Positions 29,356 to 38,789 of a DNA stretch of 64,000 nucleotides are shown here, piece after piece. A program made the position numbers and the translations under genes. Under the pieces are notes generated by a model that had not been told where the DNA came from, ran no database searches, and was given only the letters and a program-made list of their open reading frames with translations. Source of the stretch: Micromonospora lupini str. Lupac 08. Lineage in GTDB: Bacteria > Actinomycetota > Actinomycetes > Mycobacteriales > Micromonosporaceae. The stretch's first letter is position 1, and every line of letters begins with the position of its first letter. The stretch spans positions 2,139,715-2,203,714 of the forward strand of contig NZ_HF570108.1 of NCBI RefSeq assembly GCF_000297395.2, written 5' to 3'.

Positions 29356-30723
29356 GTGTACCTGTCGACCGTCTCCCGGCCGGCCGCCGACCCGCCCGAC
29401 GCCGACCCGCCCGACGCCGGGCCACGACGCCGGCGGCTCGCGCTGGTCAGCGGCAACGTGGTCGCGCTCGGCACGGTCAGCCTGATCACCGACGTCTCGG
29501 CCGAGATGGTGGCCGCCGTCCTGCCGCTCTACCTGGTGCTGGGCCTGCAACTCAGTCCGGTGGCCTTCGGCGTGCTCGACGGGGTCCACACCGGCGCCAC
29601 CGCACTGCTGCGGGTTGTCGGGGGCTTCGTCGCCGACCGGTTCCGGCGGCGCAAACTGGTCGCCGGCGTCGGCTACGCGCTCTCGGCCGTCGCCAAGCTC
29701 GGCCTGCTGCTCGCCGGCCGGTCGGTGCCCGCGATCGGCGCCGTCATCGCCGTCGACCGGCTCGGCAAGGGTGTCCGCAGTGCGCCCCGCGACGCGCTCA
29801 TCACGCTCTCCACTCCTCCCGAGGCCCTGGGTCGGGCGTTCGGGGTGCACCGGGCGATGGACAGCGTCGGCGCGTTCCTCGGGCCACTCGCCGCGTTCGC
29901 CGTCCTGCTCCTCGTCGGGCAGTCGTACGACGCGGTCTTCGTCACCAGCTTCTGCGTCGCCGCCCTGGCCGTCGTCGTGCTCGTGCTGTTCGTCCGCGAG
30001 CAGCCGACCACCAGGCCGGCCGCCGACCCGACCACCAGGCCGACCACCGGGCCGACCACCGAGCCGGCCAAAGAGCCGGCCAAAGAGCCGGCCAACGAGC
30101 CGGACGAGCCTCGGGTCTCCGTCCGCGAGGCGTTCGGTCTGTTGCGCAGCCGGCCCGTCCGTCGGCTGCTCCTGGCCGCGACGATGCTCGGGCTGGCCAC
30201 CATCGGCGACGGCTTCGTCTACCTGGTGCTCCAGCGCCGGGAGGACCTCGGCCTACGGTGGTTCCCGCTGCTGGCGGTCGGCACCAGCCTGGCCTACCTG
30301 GTGCTCGCCGCCCCCCTCGGTGTGCTCGCCGACCGGATCGGGCGGCTGCCGGTGGTGGTGGGCGGCTACGTGGCCCTCGGCGTGACCTACCTGCTGCTGT
30401 CCGGCCCGGTGCACGGCTGGCCGGCGCTCGCGCTGACGTTGGCGCTGTACGGCGCGTTCTACGCGGCCACCGACGGCGTGCTCATCGCGCTCGCCGGACC
30501 GGTGCTGCCGCCGCGGCTACGGACCACCGGGATCGCGCTGGTCCAGACCGGGCAGGCGCTGGCGTACCTCGTCTCCTCGGTGGTGTTCGGTCTGGCCTGG
30601 CAGGCGTGGGGGCCGCAGGCGGCGGTCCGGGCGGCGGCCGTGGTCGTCGTCGGCGTCCTCGTCGTGACAGTGCTCCTGCTGGCCGCCCCGTCTCGCCCGA
30701 TTCTCCGGAAGGTGTCCCCATGA
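29356..30723 (+). CDS. MFS transporter
   Basis: The 455-residue protein has 12 predicted helices in two halves. The N-terminal half holds the MFS motif-A-like VADRFRRRKLVAG after helix 2 and the DRLGKGVRSAPRDALI segment. The second half repeats it as LADRIGRLPVVVGGY. The central cytosolic loop (about 215-250) is a low-complexity Thr/Pro/Lys/Glu stretch built from TTRP and AKEP repeats. The substrate is unknown. The GTG at 29356 has GAGGAG 6 bases upstream; the ATG at 29350 is in frame but immediately abuts the same site. Its stop overlaps the start of the next gene. Confidence 0.88.
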   Translation: MYLSTVSRPAADPPDADPPDAGPRRRRLALVSGNVVALGTVSLITDVSAEMVAAVLPLYLVLGLQLSPVAFGVLDGVHTGATALLRVVGGFVADRFRRRKLVAGVGYALSAVAKLGLLLAGRSVPAIGAVIAVDRLGKGVRSAPRDALITLSTPPEALGRAFGVHRAMDSVGAFLGPLAAFAVLLLVGQSYDAVFVTSFCVAALAVVVLVLFVREQPTTRPAADPTTRPTTGPTTEPAKEPAKEPANEPDEPRVSVREAFGLLRSRPVRRLLLAATMLGLATIGDGFVYLVLQRREDLGLRWFPLLAVGTSLAYLVLAAPLGVLADRIGRLPVVVGGYVALGVTYLLLSGPVHGWPALALTLALYGAFYAATDGVLIALAGPVLPPRLRTTGIALVQTGQALAYLVSSVVFGLAWQAWGPQAAVRAAAVVVVGVLVVTVLLLAAPSRPILRKVSP

Positions 30724-31706
30724 CCGCGATGTCGACCCGGGCGAAGCTCGGCGTGGTGGCCGCGAGCGCGGTGCTGTTGGGCAGCGTCGCGGCCGGCTAC
30801 GCCGCCATCGCCGCCGAGCCGGCCCGGACCCCGCCACCGGCCGCCGTCGGGGACCAGAGGGTCACGCTGGTGCCGGGCCCGCGCCTGCTGGCCATCACCG
30901 ACAGGTACGTCTCCAGCGTCGCGACCGCCGATCCCGCCGGGCCGCGTACCGTCTCGGGTCTGGAATGCCTGCGGGTGTACGCGGCCGCCGGCACCGGTGT
31001 CTGCCTGAAGCCTGCGACCGCTTGGTCGTACCAGGTCGTGGTGCTCGACGCGGCGCTGCGCCAGAAGCGGACGCTCAGCGTGCCTGGCCTGCCCAACCGG
31101 GCCCGGGTCTCGGCCTCCGGCCGGATGGTCTCCTGGACGACGTTCGTCGGGGGCGACTCCTACACGGCGAGCGGCTTCTCCACCCGCACCGGGATCCTCG
31201 ACACCGTCACCGGCGCCACCGTGACGTCGCTTGAGGAGTTCGCCATCACGCGCGACGGCCGCGGCTACCGCAGCCCCGACGTCAACTACTGGGGCGTCAC
31301 CTTCACCGCCGACGACAACCACTTCTACGCGACAATGGCCACCGGCGGCAAGCGGTACCTCGTGCGCGGCGACGTGGCCGCCCGGACCGTCGAGACGATG
31401 CGGACGAACGTGGAGTGCCCGTCGCTGTCGCCCGACGGCGCCCGGATCGCCTTCAAGGAGGCGATCGACGCCGACCCGACGAAGGGCTGGCGGCTGTCGG
31501 TCCTCGACCTGGCTTCCGGACGGGTCACCGCGACGGCGGAGACCGCCAGCGTGGACGATCAGGCCGCCTGGCTCGACGACGCCACGCTTGCCTACACGCT
31601 GCGCCAGAGCGACGGCCGGCCCGACGTCTTCAGCGTCCCGGCCGACGGTTCGGGAGCGCCGAGACTGCTGATCCCCGGCGCCGAGTCGCCGTCGCCGCTG
31701 ACCTGA
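30720..31706 (+). CDS. Secreted beta-propeller (TolB/WD40-like) protein
   Basis: The 328-residue protein has a signal anchor or signal peptide (LGVVAASAVLLGSVAAGYAAIAAE). Repeated beta-propeller blades of the PD40/TolB type follow: VSASGRMVSWTTFVGGD, VTFTADDNHFYATM, PSLSPDGARIAFKEAID and WLDDATLAYTLRQ. Such proteins bind partners or ligands rather than catalyse; no active site is seen. It is translationally coupled to the MFS gene (ATGA), suggesting a shared export or surface role. No specific function is recognised. Confidence 0.78.
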   Translation: MTAMSTRAKLGVVAASAVLLGSVAAGYAAIAAEPARTPPPAAVGDQRVTLVPGPRLLAITDRYVSSVATADPAGPRTVSGLECLRVYAAAGTGVCLKPATAWSYQVVVLDAALRQKRTLSVPGLPNRARVSASGRMVSWTTFVGGDSYTASGFSTRTGILDTVTGATVTSLEEFAITRDGRGYRSPDVNYWGVTFTADDNHFYATMATGGKRYLVRGDVAARTVETMRTNVECPSLSPDGARIAFKEAIDADPTKGWRLSVLDLASGRVTATAETASVDDQAAWLDDATLAYTLRQSDGRPDVFSVPADGSGAPRLLIPGAESPSPLT

Positions 31707-31828
31707 CGCCCCGCCGGCATCCTCGGGCGGCCAGGACACCTGACCGCCTTGCCGCGGTCAACGTCCCGTCATGTCGGCTTCCGCGCCGCAGCCTTCGCCG
31801 TTCATCGACGGCCCCGAAGGTATGGACC

Positions 31829-33355
31829 ATGACAAGGCTGAGCCGTCGCATATTCGTCCTCAGTGGACTCGCCGCCGCCGGCGCCGCCGTGACACCCTGG
31901 CAGGGTGCCCGCGCCGCGGTGCCGTACCCCTTCAAACTCGGTGTGGCGTCCGGTGACCCGGCGTCCGACAGCGTGGTCCTGTGGACCCGGCTGGCGCCCT
32001 CGCCGCTCAACGCCGACGGACAGGGCGGCATGGCCAACGCCGACGTGACTGTCGAGTGGCAGGTGTCCACGACCGACCGCTTCTCGTCGCTCGTCGCGTC
32101 CGGCTCGGTGGTCGCCCGCTACGCCGACGCCCACTCGGTGCACGTCGTCGCGGGTGGCCTCGCCGCCGACTCCGACTACTACTACCGGTTCCGGGCCCAG
32201 GGGCAGATCTCCCCGGTTGGACGCACCCGCACCGCGCCGGCCCCGGGCACCTTCGGCCGGGACCTGGTCATGGCCTTCGCGTCCTGCGCCCACTACGAGG
32301 CCGGCTACTACACGGCGTACCGACGGATGGCCGAGGACAACCCCGGGCTGATCCTGCACCTCGGCGACTACATCTACGAGGGCGGCGTCGGCAGCTCCAC
32401 GGTCCGGCAGCATGTGGGTAACGAGATCGTGTCGCTGGCCGACTACCGCCGCCGGTACGCCCTCTACAAGTCCGACCCGGACCTGCAGGCGGCGCACGCG
32501 GCCGCGCCGTGGCTGGTCGTGCCGGACGACCACGAGGTGGAGAACAACTACGCCAACATGGTCCGCGCCGACAGCAGCCCGACGCTTACCGCGGCCCAGT
32601 GGACCGCCCGGCGCACCGCGGCCTACCGGGCCTACTACGAGAACATGCCGCTGCGGCCGGCCTCCGCGCCGAGCGGCAACAGCATCCCGCTGTACCGCCG
32701 CGTCCGGTGGGGGCAGCTCGCCACCTTCCACATGCTCGACACGCGGCAGTTCCGCGACGACCAGGCGTGCGGTGACGGCTGGAAGGTCTGCGCCGACGCC
32801 GACCTGGCCTCCCGGTCGCTTACCGGCGCGACCCAGGAGGCCTGGCTGCTTGACGGTCTGGCGCAGCACTACGGCACCTGGGACATCCTCGGCCAGCAGG
32901 TGTTCTTCGCCCGCCAGTACGAGGCGAGCGGGGCGGCGAGCATGGACGCCTGGGACGGCTACCGGGCGTCGCGCAGCCGCATCCAGACGGGCTGGCAGCA
33001 GCGCGGGGTGCGCAACCCGCTCGTGCTCACCGGGGACGTGCACAAGTCCTGGGCCAACGAGCTGAAGGCCGACTACGCCAACCCGTCGTCGGCGACGATC
33101 GGCACCGAGCTGGTCTGCACCTCGATCACCTCGACCGGCAACGGCACCGGCAGCACGACCATCCCGAACGCGGCGACCAACCCGCACCTGAAGTTCTACT
33201 CCGACCGGCGCGGCTACGTGCGTACCACGATCGGTCGCAGCCAGGTCCGCGCGGACTTCCGGGCGGTCAACACGGTGACCGAGCACGACGCGCCCGCGTC
33301 GACGGTGCGCTCGTTCGTCATCCTCGACGGCCAGCCCGGCCTGCAGGCCGGGTAG
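31829..33355 (+). CDS. PhoD-like alkaline phosphatase/phosphodiesterase, Tat-exported
   Basis: The 508-residue protein begins with a twin-arginine signal (SRRIFVLSG, residues 5-13; cleavage near ARA, about residue 29). An N-terminal fibronectin-like PhoD_N domain (LGVASGDPASDSVVLWTRL) is followed by the PhoD catalytic domain. Metal and phosphate ligands are in HLGDYIYEG, VPDDHEVENNY, LDTRQFRDD and LTGDVHKSW. PhoD enzymes use Fe and Ca to hydrolyse phosphate mono- and diesters, including teichoic acids. The ATG at 31829 is in frame; the ATG at 31822 is not. It lies 122 bases downstream of the propeller gene and 13 bases before another secreted protein gene. Confidence 0.94.
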   Translation: MTRLSRRIFVLSGLAAAGAAVTPWQGARAAVPYPFKLGVASGDPASDSVVLWTRLAPSPLNADGQGGMANADVTVEWQVSTTDRFSSLVASGSVVARYADAHSVHVVAGGLAADSDYYYRFRAQGQISPVGRTRTAPAPGTFGRDLVMAFASCAHYEAGYYTAYRRMAEDNPGLILHLGDYIYEGGVGSSTVRQHVGNEIVSLADYRRRYALYKSDPDLQAAHAAAPWLVVPDDHEVENNYANMVRADSSPTLTAAQWTARRTAAYRAYYENMPLRPASAPSGNSIPLYRRVRWGQLATFHMLDTRQFRDDQACGDGWKVCADADLASRSLTGATQEAWLLDGLAQHYGTWDILGQQVFFARQYEASGAASMDAWDGYRASRSRIQTGWQQRGVRNPLVLTGDVHKSWANELKADYANPSSATIGTELVCTSITSTGNGTGSTTIPNAATNPHLKFYSDRRGYVRTTIGRSQVRADFRAVNTVTEHDAPASTVRSFVILDGQPGLQAG

Positions 33356-33368
33356 AAGGAGCATCCCC

Positions 33369-34688
33369 ATGACCGCACTCACGACACTTCTCGCCGCGTC
33401 CCTGCTGGCCCCGACCGTCGTGGCGCCGGCCCCGACCGCCATGACTGCCGAGGCGGTCACCTGGACCACCGCCAACAGCGTGGCGACCGGCGACCAGGAC
33501 CTGCCCGCCATCGCCATGAACCGCAACGGTCAGGTCGCGGTGGCCTGGGAGGACGACCGGGACAGCACGGCGCCCGAGGACGACACCCACACCGAGATCT
33601 ACCTGCGCCTGTTCCGCGACGGCACACCCGGCTACGAGCTGAAGCTCTCCACCGGTGGCACCAGCGGAGCGGCCTGGCGGCACATCAGCCCCGACGTCGG
33701 GCTCGACGACCGGGGCAATGCCGTGGTCGTCTGGGCCGCCGACGGCGACGGCAACGGCGTCTACAACATCCAGTACCGGGTGGTGTCCCCGGCCGGCGCG
33801 ATCCTCGGCTCGGGGCAGGCCAACGCCAGCGACGCCGGGCAGCAGATCTGGCCAAAGGTGGCCGTCGACCCCGACGGCGCGCCCACCACCGCCGCCGTCG
33901 GCTTCACCGCCGTCTGGGAGGACGTGCAGGGGACCGCTCCGGCCACCGTCAAGGCCGCCGGCTTCACCGCCCCCACCACCAAGGCGTACGAGGTGACGGC
34001 CTCGCAGACGACCGGCTCGCACCACCGGCCCGACGTGGCGGTGTCCGCCTCCGGCGAGGCGCTCGTGGTCTGGGACGAGGACGCCGACGCCAACGGCTCG
34101 TACAACATCGGTCTGACCCGGCTGGCCCGGTCCAACGGCGCGGTGGTGCTGTCCCGGCGCACCGCAAACGCGCAGAGCGGCGGGCAGCAGCAGCGGGCGT
34201 CGGTCGCGGCGACCTTCGCCGGTGACTTCACCGTCGGGTGGGAGTCGGACCACACTGGCGCCCGGGGCGTGTGGGCGCGCTCGTTCACCGCCGCCGGCGT
34301 CGCCCGGCACGGCGAGGTCCAGGTGTCCACCGGGACCGGGGCCGTCGCCCCCGGGGTCGGCATCGACGACGACGACAACGTCGTGGTGGGCTGGACGGTG
34401 TCCGGCGCCAACCCGGACGTCTGGGCACGCGGCCTCAACCCGGACGGCACCTCCACCGGTCGGCTGCCGGCCCAGGCGCTGAGCCAGACCACTACCGGTC
34501 GGCAGGAACACCTGGCCGTCGCCGCGTCCCCGTGGGGCGAGGTGAGCCTCTGCTACACCGACGACAACGACGGCAACGCCTTCGACCAGGTGCTCCTCGG
34601 TCTCGGGGCGACGAACTCCACGTGGCTGATGACCGCCGACGAGCTGCGTCGGCGCAAGGCGCGGGCCGCCGTCGTACCGGCGGGCTGA
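33369..34688 (+). CDS. Secreted Asp-rich beta-propeller-like protein of unknown function
   Basis: The 439-residue protein has a short signal peptide (about 1-27). It is made of about seven repeats of 45-60 residues, each with a VAVAWED-type strand: QVAVAWEDD, AVVVWAADGDGNG, FTAVWEDVQG, ALVVWDEDADANG, FTVGWESD, VVVGWTVSG and VSLCYTDDNDGNAF. Several repeats end in Asp/Asn/Gly loops (DGDGNG, DADANG, DNDGN) that resemble calcium-binding turns. A seven-bladed propeller stabilised by calcium is a reasonable inference. AAGGAG at the PhoD stop and the 13-base gap indicate co-transcription with the phosphatase, so a role in substrate or surface binding near PhoD is possible. Confidence 0.75.
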   Translation: MTALTTLLAASLLAPTVVAPAPTAMTAEAVTWTTANSVATGDQDLPAIAMNRNGQVAVAWEDDRDSTAPEDDTHTEIYLRLFRDGTPGYELKLSTGGTSGAAWRHISPDVGLDDRGNAVVVWAADGDGNGVYNIQYRVVSPAGAILGSGQANASDAGQQIWPKVAVDPDGAPTTAAVGFTAVWEDVQGTAPATVKAAGFTAPTTKAYEVTASQTTGSHHRPDVAVSASGEALVVWDEDADANGSYNIGLTRLARSNGAVVLSRRTANAQSGGQQQRASVAATFAGDFTVGWESDHTGARGVWARSFTAAGVARHGEVQVSTGTGAVAPGVGIDDDDNVVVGWTVSGANPDVWARGLNPDGTSTGRLPAQALSQTTTGRQEHLAVAASPWGEVSLCYTDDNDGNAFDQVLLGLGATNSTWLMTADELRRRKARAAVVPAG

Positions 34689-34700
34689 ACGGAGGGGGTG

Positions 34701-34736
34701 CACGGGCCGCGTCTCGACGTCGAGGGGCGGCCCGTG
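34701..34736. terminator. Bidirectional terminator between convergent genes
   Basis: The arms CACGGGCCGC (34701-34710) and GCGGCCCGTG (34727-34736) enclose a loop that contains a second palindrome, CTCGACGTCGAG (34713-34724). Confidence 0.75.
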
Positions 34737-34749
34737 AGCCCGAGCGTGG

Positions 34750-35658
34750 TCAGCCGATGTGGCCGGGCTCGGCGCTGGCCGTCGTCGCCTCGTCGTCCCG
34801 CGCGGACGACGGGCTGGGCATCGCGCGGAGGGTGACCGTGCCCTCGGAGTGGTCGACCTCGAACAGCGTTCCGGCCGGGAAGGCCGCCAGCGTCTCCGGA
34901 GGCAACTGGATGGTGCCGTCCCCGGCCACCACGGCGAAGTCGCGGCCGTCCCGCCCCTCGGCGCCGACCCGCCCGTCGCGGATGGTGACGGCCCGGCCCA
35001 GTCGGGCGCCCACCTCACCGTCGTGGGTCACCACGACCACTGTGGTGCCCCGCTCGGCGTTGATCGTCGCCAGCGCCGCGAGCACCTCGTCGCGGCCGGA
35101 CGCGTCGAGCTGACTGGTGGGCTCGTCGACCAGGAGCAGGCCCGGCCCGGCGGCGAGCCCCTGCGCCAGCGCCGCCCGCTGCCGCTGACCCGGCGTCAGA
35201 TCGGCCAGCCGCCGCTTGCCCTCGCCGCCGAGACCGACGAGATCCAGGATCGCCTCCGGCGGGTCGAGCCGCCGCCCGGCGAGGCGTGCCGCCGGTCGCT
35301 GCGCCATCCAGATGTTGCGCGACAGCGACACGTACGGAAGCAGGTTGCGCTCGGCGCCCTGCAACACGGTGCCGACGGTGGCCCCGCGCAGGGCCGCCAG
35401 ACCGGAGGGGGAGAGGCGGGACAGGTCGTGGTCACCCACGTGCACGCGCCCGGCGCTGGGCTGTAGGAGGCCGCCCAGGATCGCCACCAGAGTGGACTTG
35501 CCCGAGCCGGACGGACCGACCAGAGCCACCATCTCACCGGCGGCGATCTCCAGGTCCACCCCGGAGAGCGCGACGACGTCGCCGGTCCCGGTGGAGTAGA
35601 TGTGGATCAGTCGGTTGCAGGTGACCGCGACACCCGCGGGGGCGGTCGAGGCGCTCAT
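34750..35658 (-). CDS. ABC transporter ATP-binding protein with C-terminal AbrB-like hairpin
   Basis: The 302-residue LolD/MacB-type ATPase has Walker A GPSGSGKST (from about residue 44), signature LTPGQRQRAALAQGL (LTPGQ instead of LSGGQ) and Walker B GLLLVDEPTSQLD. After the ATPase (about residue 235) there is an extra domain. Its sequence GDGTIQLPPETLAAFPAGT followed by LFEVDHSEGTVTLR resembles the swapped-hairpin AbrB/SpoVT pattern. It serves the large FtsX-type permease encoded upstream, with which it shares a 4-base overlap. The start is set by that overlap; longer frames run antisense into the permease gene. Confidence 0.9.
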   Translation of the reverse strand: MSASTAPAGVAVTCNRLIHIYSTGTGDVVALSGVDLEIAAGEMVALVGPSGSGKSTLVAILGGLLQPSAGRVHVGDHDLSRLSPSGLAALRGATVGTVLQGAERNLLPYVSLSRNIWMAQRPAARLAGRRLDPPEAILDLVGLGGEGKRRLADLTPGQRQRAALAQGLAAGPGLLLVDEPTSQLDASGRDEVLAALATINAERGTTVVVVTHDGEVGARLGRAVTIRDGRVGAEGRDGRDFAVVAGDGTIQLPPETLAAFPAGTLFEVDHSEGTVTLRAMPSPSSARDDEATTASAEPGHIG

Positions 35659-38600
35659 CGGCCGGTCCGGCGGCGAATCGAGGCGGCGACGATCCGTGCC
35701 AGCACCACCGCGGTGAGGGCGAACAGCGCGACAGTGGGCGCCACGAACAGGAGCAGGCGTCCGGCGTCCGGCCAGTCGGGCAGCGGGAGCGGTGACCGGC
35801 CGCGGCTGAACAGGCGCTGCCCGTCGCGGGTGAGCAGCCAGATCACCACTGTGGCGATGCCGCCCGACACGGTGGCGACCACTACCGGCCAGCCGTAGCC
35901 GCCGCGTACCGCCCGCGCTGGCAGGCCCTGCCGCCGCAGCGCCACAAGCATGGCCACCCGGTTGCGCTGTTCGGCTGCGGCCAGCGCGACCAGCCCGGCC
36001 GCCCCGATCAGCACCCCGGCCAGGGCGGCGAACAGGTTGAAGCGCAACGCGATCGCCGCGCCCTGTCGGTCGTAGCCGTCGCGTACGGCGGCGATCGTCC
36101 GGTCGTGCTTGACGACCAGCCCCTGGGCGCGGAGCCGGTCGAGGACGTCGGCCGGTGCGGTACGCGTCAGCCACACCTCCTTGGTGCCGCTCTGGCCGGC
36201 GACGGCGAGCCGGTCGGCGTACTCCAGGTCGACGACCAGACCGGATCCGCCGAGGCGCGGCAGGCGGTCGGCCAGACCCACGACCCGCGCCTCGCTCGGC
36301 GTCCCGTCGATCGCCTCGTAGCGGTGGGAGGAGCCGAGCATCTCCCCCTTGGAGCGGGTCAACCAGCCGGGTAGCGGGGACGGCGAGTCGGCCACGCTGA
36401 TCCCCGCCGGCTTGACCCGCCGGCCGTCCGGGATGTCGATGACGAGCCCCGCGTCCTTTCCTTCACCCGAGGAGAGGAAGCTGTAGTTCGGGTCGGTCTG
36501 CCGCCACCGCTCCAACTCGCCGAACTGCGCGCCGGTCAGTCGCACGCGGTCCCCGTCGAAGTCGCCATCGCCGTCGGTGTCGCCATCGCCGGTGAGGAGC
36601 TTGTCGAAGCGCACCACAAGCGGCTGCGGGACGACTTCCGCGAGGATCTCGATCTTGACCAGCCGGCAGGTCTGCGCGCACTCGGGAACCGGGAAACGGT
36701 ATTCGTCGTGGCCGGGCTCGACGTCCTTCAGCGCGACAACCACTCTGGTGCCGTTGGCGCTGGCGACGGTGACGACGAGGCGGACGCGGTTCCCGCCGAA
36801 GGCGGCCTTGTCGAAGTCTGCGGTGGCCAGCACGGTGAGCAGTCGGCCCCGCAGGTCCAGTGGCTCGCCGGGCGGATCGGGCCGGATCGCGCGCGCGACG
36901 TCCGCCAGGGAGGCGCCGTAGAACGACCGTGGCACGGTCACCGTCGCCAGGCGGCCGGAGTCCACGGCGAGGACCGGCGTGTCGGCCTCGGAGGCGGCGT
37001 TGGTCACCACCGCTGCCATCGCGAAGCGGCCCTCGGGATCGACGGCCCGGACGGCGTTGAGCAGATGGGAGCGCGACGTCGCGTCGACCTCGACCACCCG
37101 GGGCGCCCCGACCTCGATGGTCGCGCGGTCGGCGTAGGCGGCCGACGCGACCTCGCTCGTCGCCGCGGTGAAGGCGAGCATCGCGACGGCCACCGTGAGC
37201 AGCGCGATCAGGGGTCGGAACCGGGGCTGCCGGGCCACCTGCACGAGGGCGAGACCGGAGGCCGTCCGGCCCCGTGCCAGCAGCGCCGCGCCCGCCACCG
37301 CCCCGCCCAGCATGGCGACCCGGGCGAACAGGAGGCCGGCGGCCAGGGCGCCGACGACCGGCGCCACCAGGGCCAGCCCGCTGGGGGTGCCGCCGGAGCG
37401 CACCTGCACCACGGCGGCCACGGCGACGGCCACCGCGACCATGTCGCCGACTGTCGCCCGCCACCCCCGTGCGCGCGCCGGAACGCGACGTAGCAGGTCG
37501 ACGACCGGCGCGGACATCGTCCGGGCCTGGGCCAGCAGCACCGCGACGAGCGCGCCGAGCGCCCCGACGGCGGCGTAGCCGACCACCGTCGCGTCCACCG
37601 AGACGTCGGCCTGTGTCGGCAGGGTGTGCGCGGCGAGCAGCCGGGCGGCGGCGACGCCGCCGAGGCAGCCGAGGGGGATCGCCACCAGCACGGGCACGGC
37701 GTGTTCGCCGATCGCCAGTGCCCACAGTCGTGGGCGTTGCACGCCGCGCAGCAGCAGGAGGCCCTGCTCCGGCCGACGTTCGTCGGCGCCCGAGCTGACC
37801 GACACGAAGAGCACCAGCCAGCTGAGCAGGACGAGGAGCCCGGCGCCCAGCGTCACACCGTCGGCCAGTTGCCCACGTTGCAGCGCGACCCGGTCGAAGA
37901 AGGCCGACAGGGAGGTGCCGGAACCGAAGCCCCGCAGGTCGGAGTCGCGTGCCAGCACCGCCACCATCGACTGGAGATCCCGCACGGAGTGGCTGTCCAG
38001 CAGTCGCTCGGTGAGATAGAGATCCGCCGTAGCCCGGCGCGTGATGACCTGGTCGTCGACCAGGGGCGCGGACTCGGAGGTGAAGATGGCGTCCTCGGCG
38101 CTGCCGGGCACGGCCGTTGCCGCCGCACCCGCCGCCGGCGTCCGGATGAACTCCGCGCCCACCCAGAACGGGTCGGTCACGTCGAGGGGCCGGTAGACGC
38201 CGGCGACCCGCACCGGCACCGCGCCGAAGGTGAACTGGCCGCCCGCGGCGACACCGAGACGTTGCGCGGTGTGCGTGCTGACCATCACCTCGGGCAGTTG
38301 CCCCTTCGTGGTGGCGCGGGGACACGCGCCGGTCACGGAGACCCGCTCGCAGACCCCCGATCGGAACACCAGGTTCGAGGTTGCCTTCCCGGCCCGGCCG
38401 GTCGCCACCCCACCGCTCTGCGAGCCGAACACCACGTCGAAACCGGCCGGCGCGAGTTCCCTGACATCGTTCCCGAAGGGGGCCCGGGATGGATCACCGG
38501 GCATCCCCGGGTAGTCGGTGGATTCGGCGAGACGCAATTGACTGTCGGTGGGATCGGCAGTGGCCAGCTCGTTTCTCGCCACGGCCTGACCGGCCGCGGC

Positions 38601-38711
38601 AACGTAGCTCGGCGCGGCCGCGGCGGCGGCGCCGGCGAGCACCGCGAGCAGCAGCACCGCCAGGGCCTGTGCCCGGCGGGCCGTGAGCGCTCCCCAGATG
38701 ATCGCCAGCAT
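35655..38711 (-). CDS. Large FtsX/MacB-type ABC transporter permease
   Basis: The 1018-residue membrane protein has one N-terminal helix (about 12-38), a long extracytosolic domain (about 40-280), a group of central helices (about 285-530), and a second extracytosolic domain (about 530-890). Three C-terminal helices of the FtsX type follow. This layout is common for actinobacterial mechanotransducer-like or lipoprotein-type ABC systems, which usually act on envelope substrates rather than move solutes across. The second extracytosolic domain contains an Asp/Gly repeat, GDGDTDGDGDFDGD (about residues 707-720), like calcium-binding loops. It pairs with the ATPase at 34750 and probably also with that at 38790. 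Confidence 0.85.
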   Translation of the reverse strand: MLAIIWGALTARRAQALAVLLLAVLAGAAAAAAPSYVAAAGQAVARNELATADPTDSQLRLAESTDYPGMPGDPSRAPFGNDVRELAPAGFDVVFGSQSGGVATGRAGKATSNLVFRSGVCERVSVTGACPRATTKGQLPEVMVSTHTAQRLGVAAGGQFTFGAVPVRVAGVYRPLDVTDPFWVGAEFIRTPAAGAAATAVPGSAEDAIFTSESAPLVDDQVITRRATADLYLTERLLDSHSVRDLQSMVAVLARDSDLRGFGSGTSLSAFFDRVALQRGQLADGVTLGAGLLVLLSWLVLFVSVSSGADERRPEQGLLLLRGVQRPRLWALAIGEHAVPVLVAIPLGCLGGVAAARLLAAHTLPTQADVSVDATVVGYAAVGALGALVAVLLAQARTMSAPVVDLLRRVPARARGWRATVGDMVAVAVAVAAVVQVRSGGTPSGLALVAPVVGALAAGLLFARVAMLGGAVAGAALLARGRTASGLALVQVARQPRFRPLIALLTVAVAMLAFTAATSEVASAAYADRATIEVGAPRVVEVDATSRSHLLNAVRAVDPEGRFAMAAVVTNAASEADTPVLAVDSGRLATVTVPRSFYGASLADVARAIRPDPPGEPLDLRGRLLTVLATADFDKAAFGGNRVRLVVTVASANGTRVVVALKDVEPGHDEYRFPVPECAQTCRLVKIEILAEVVPQPLVVRFDKLLTGDGDTDGDGDFDGDRVRLTGAQFGELERWRQTDPNYSFLSSGEGKDAGLVIDIPDGRRVKPAGISVADSPSPLPGWLTRSKGEMLGSSHRYEAIDGTPSEARVVGLADRLPRLGGSGLVVDLEYADRLAVAGQSGTKEVWLTRTAPADVLDRLRAQGLVVKHDRTIAAVRDGYDRQGAAIALRFNLFAALAGVLIGAAGLVALAAAEQRNRVAMLVALRRQGLPARAVRGGYGWPVVVATVSGGIATVVIWLLTRDGQRLFSRGRSPLPLPDWPDAGRLLLFVAPTVALFALTAVVLARIVAASIRRRTGR

Positions 38712-38789
38712 CGAATGTGACGCTATCGATCGGTCAGCTCACCCACCGTCCCTGTCGACGGACCGAGATCGACCCGTGACCGGGCGGCC

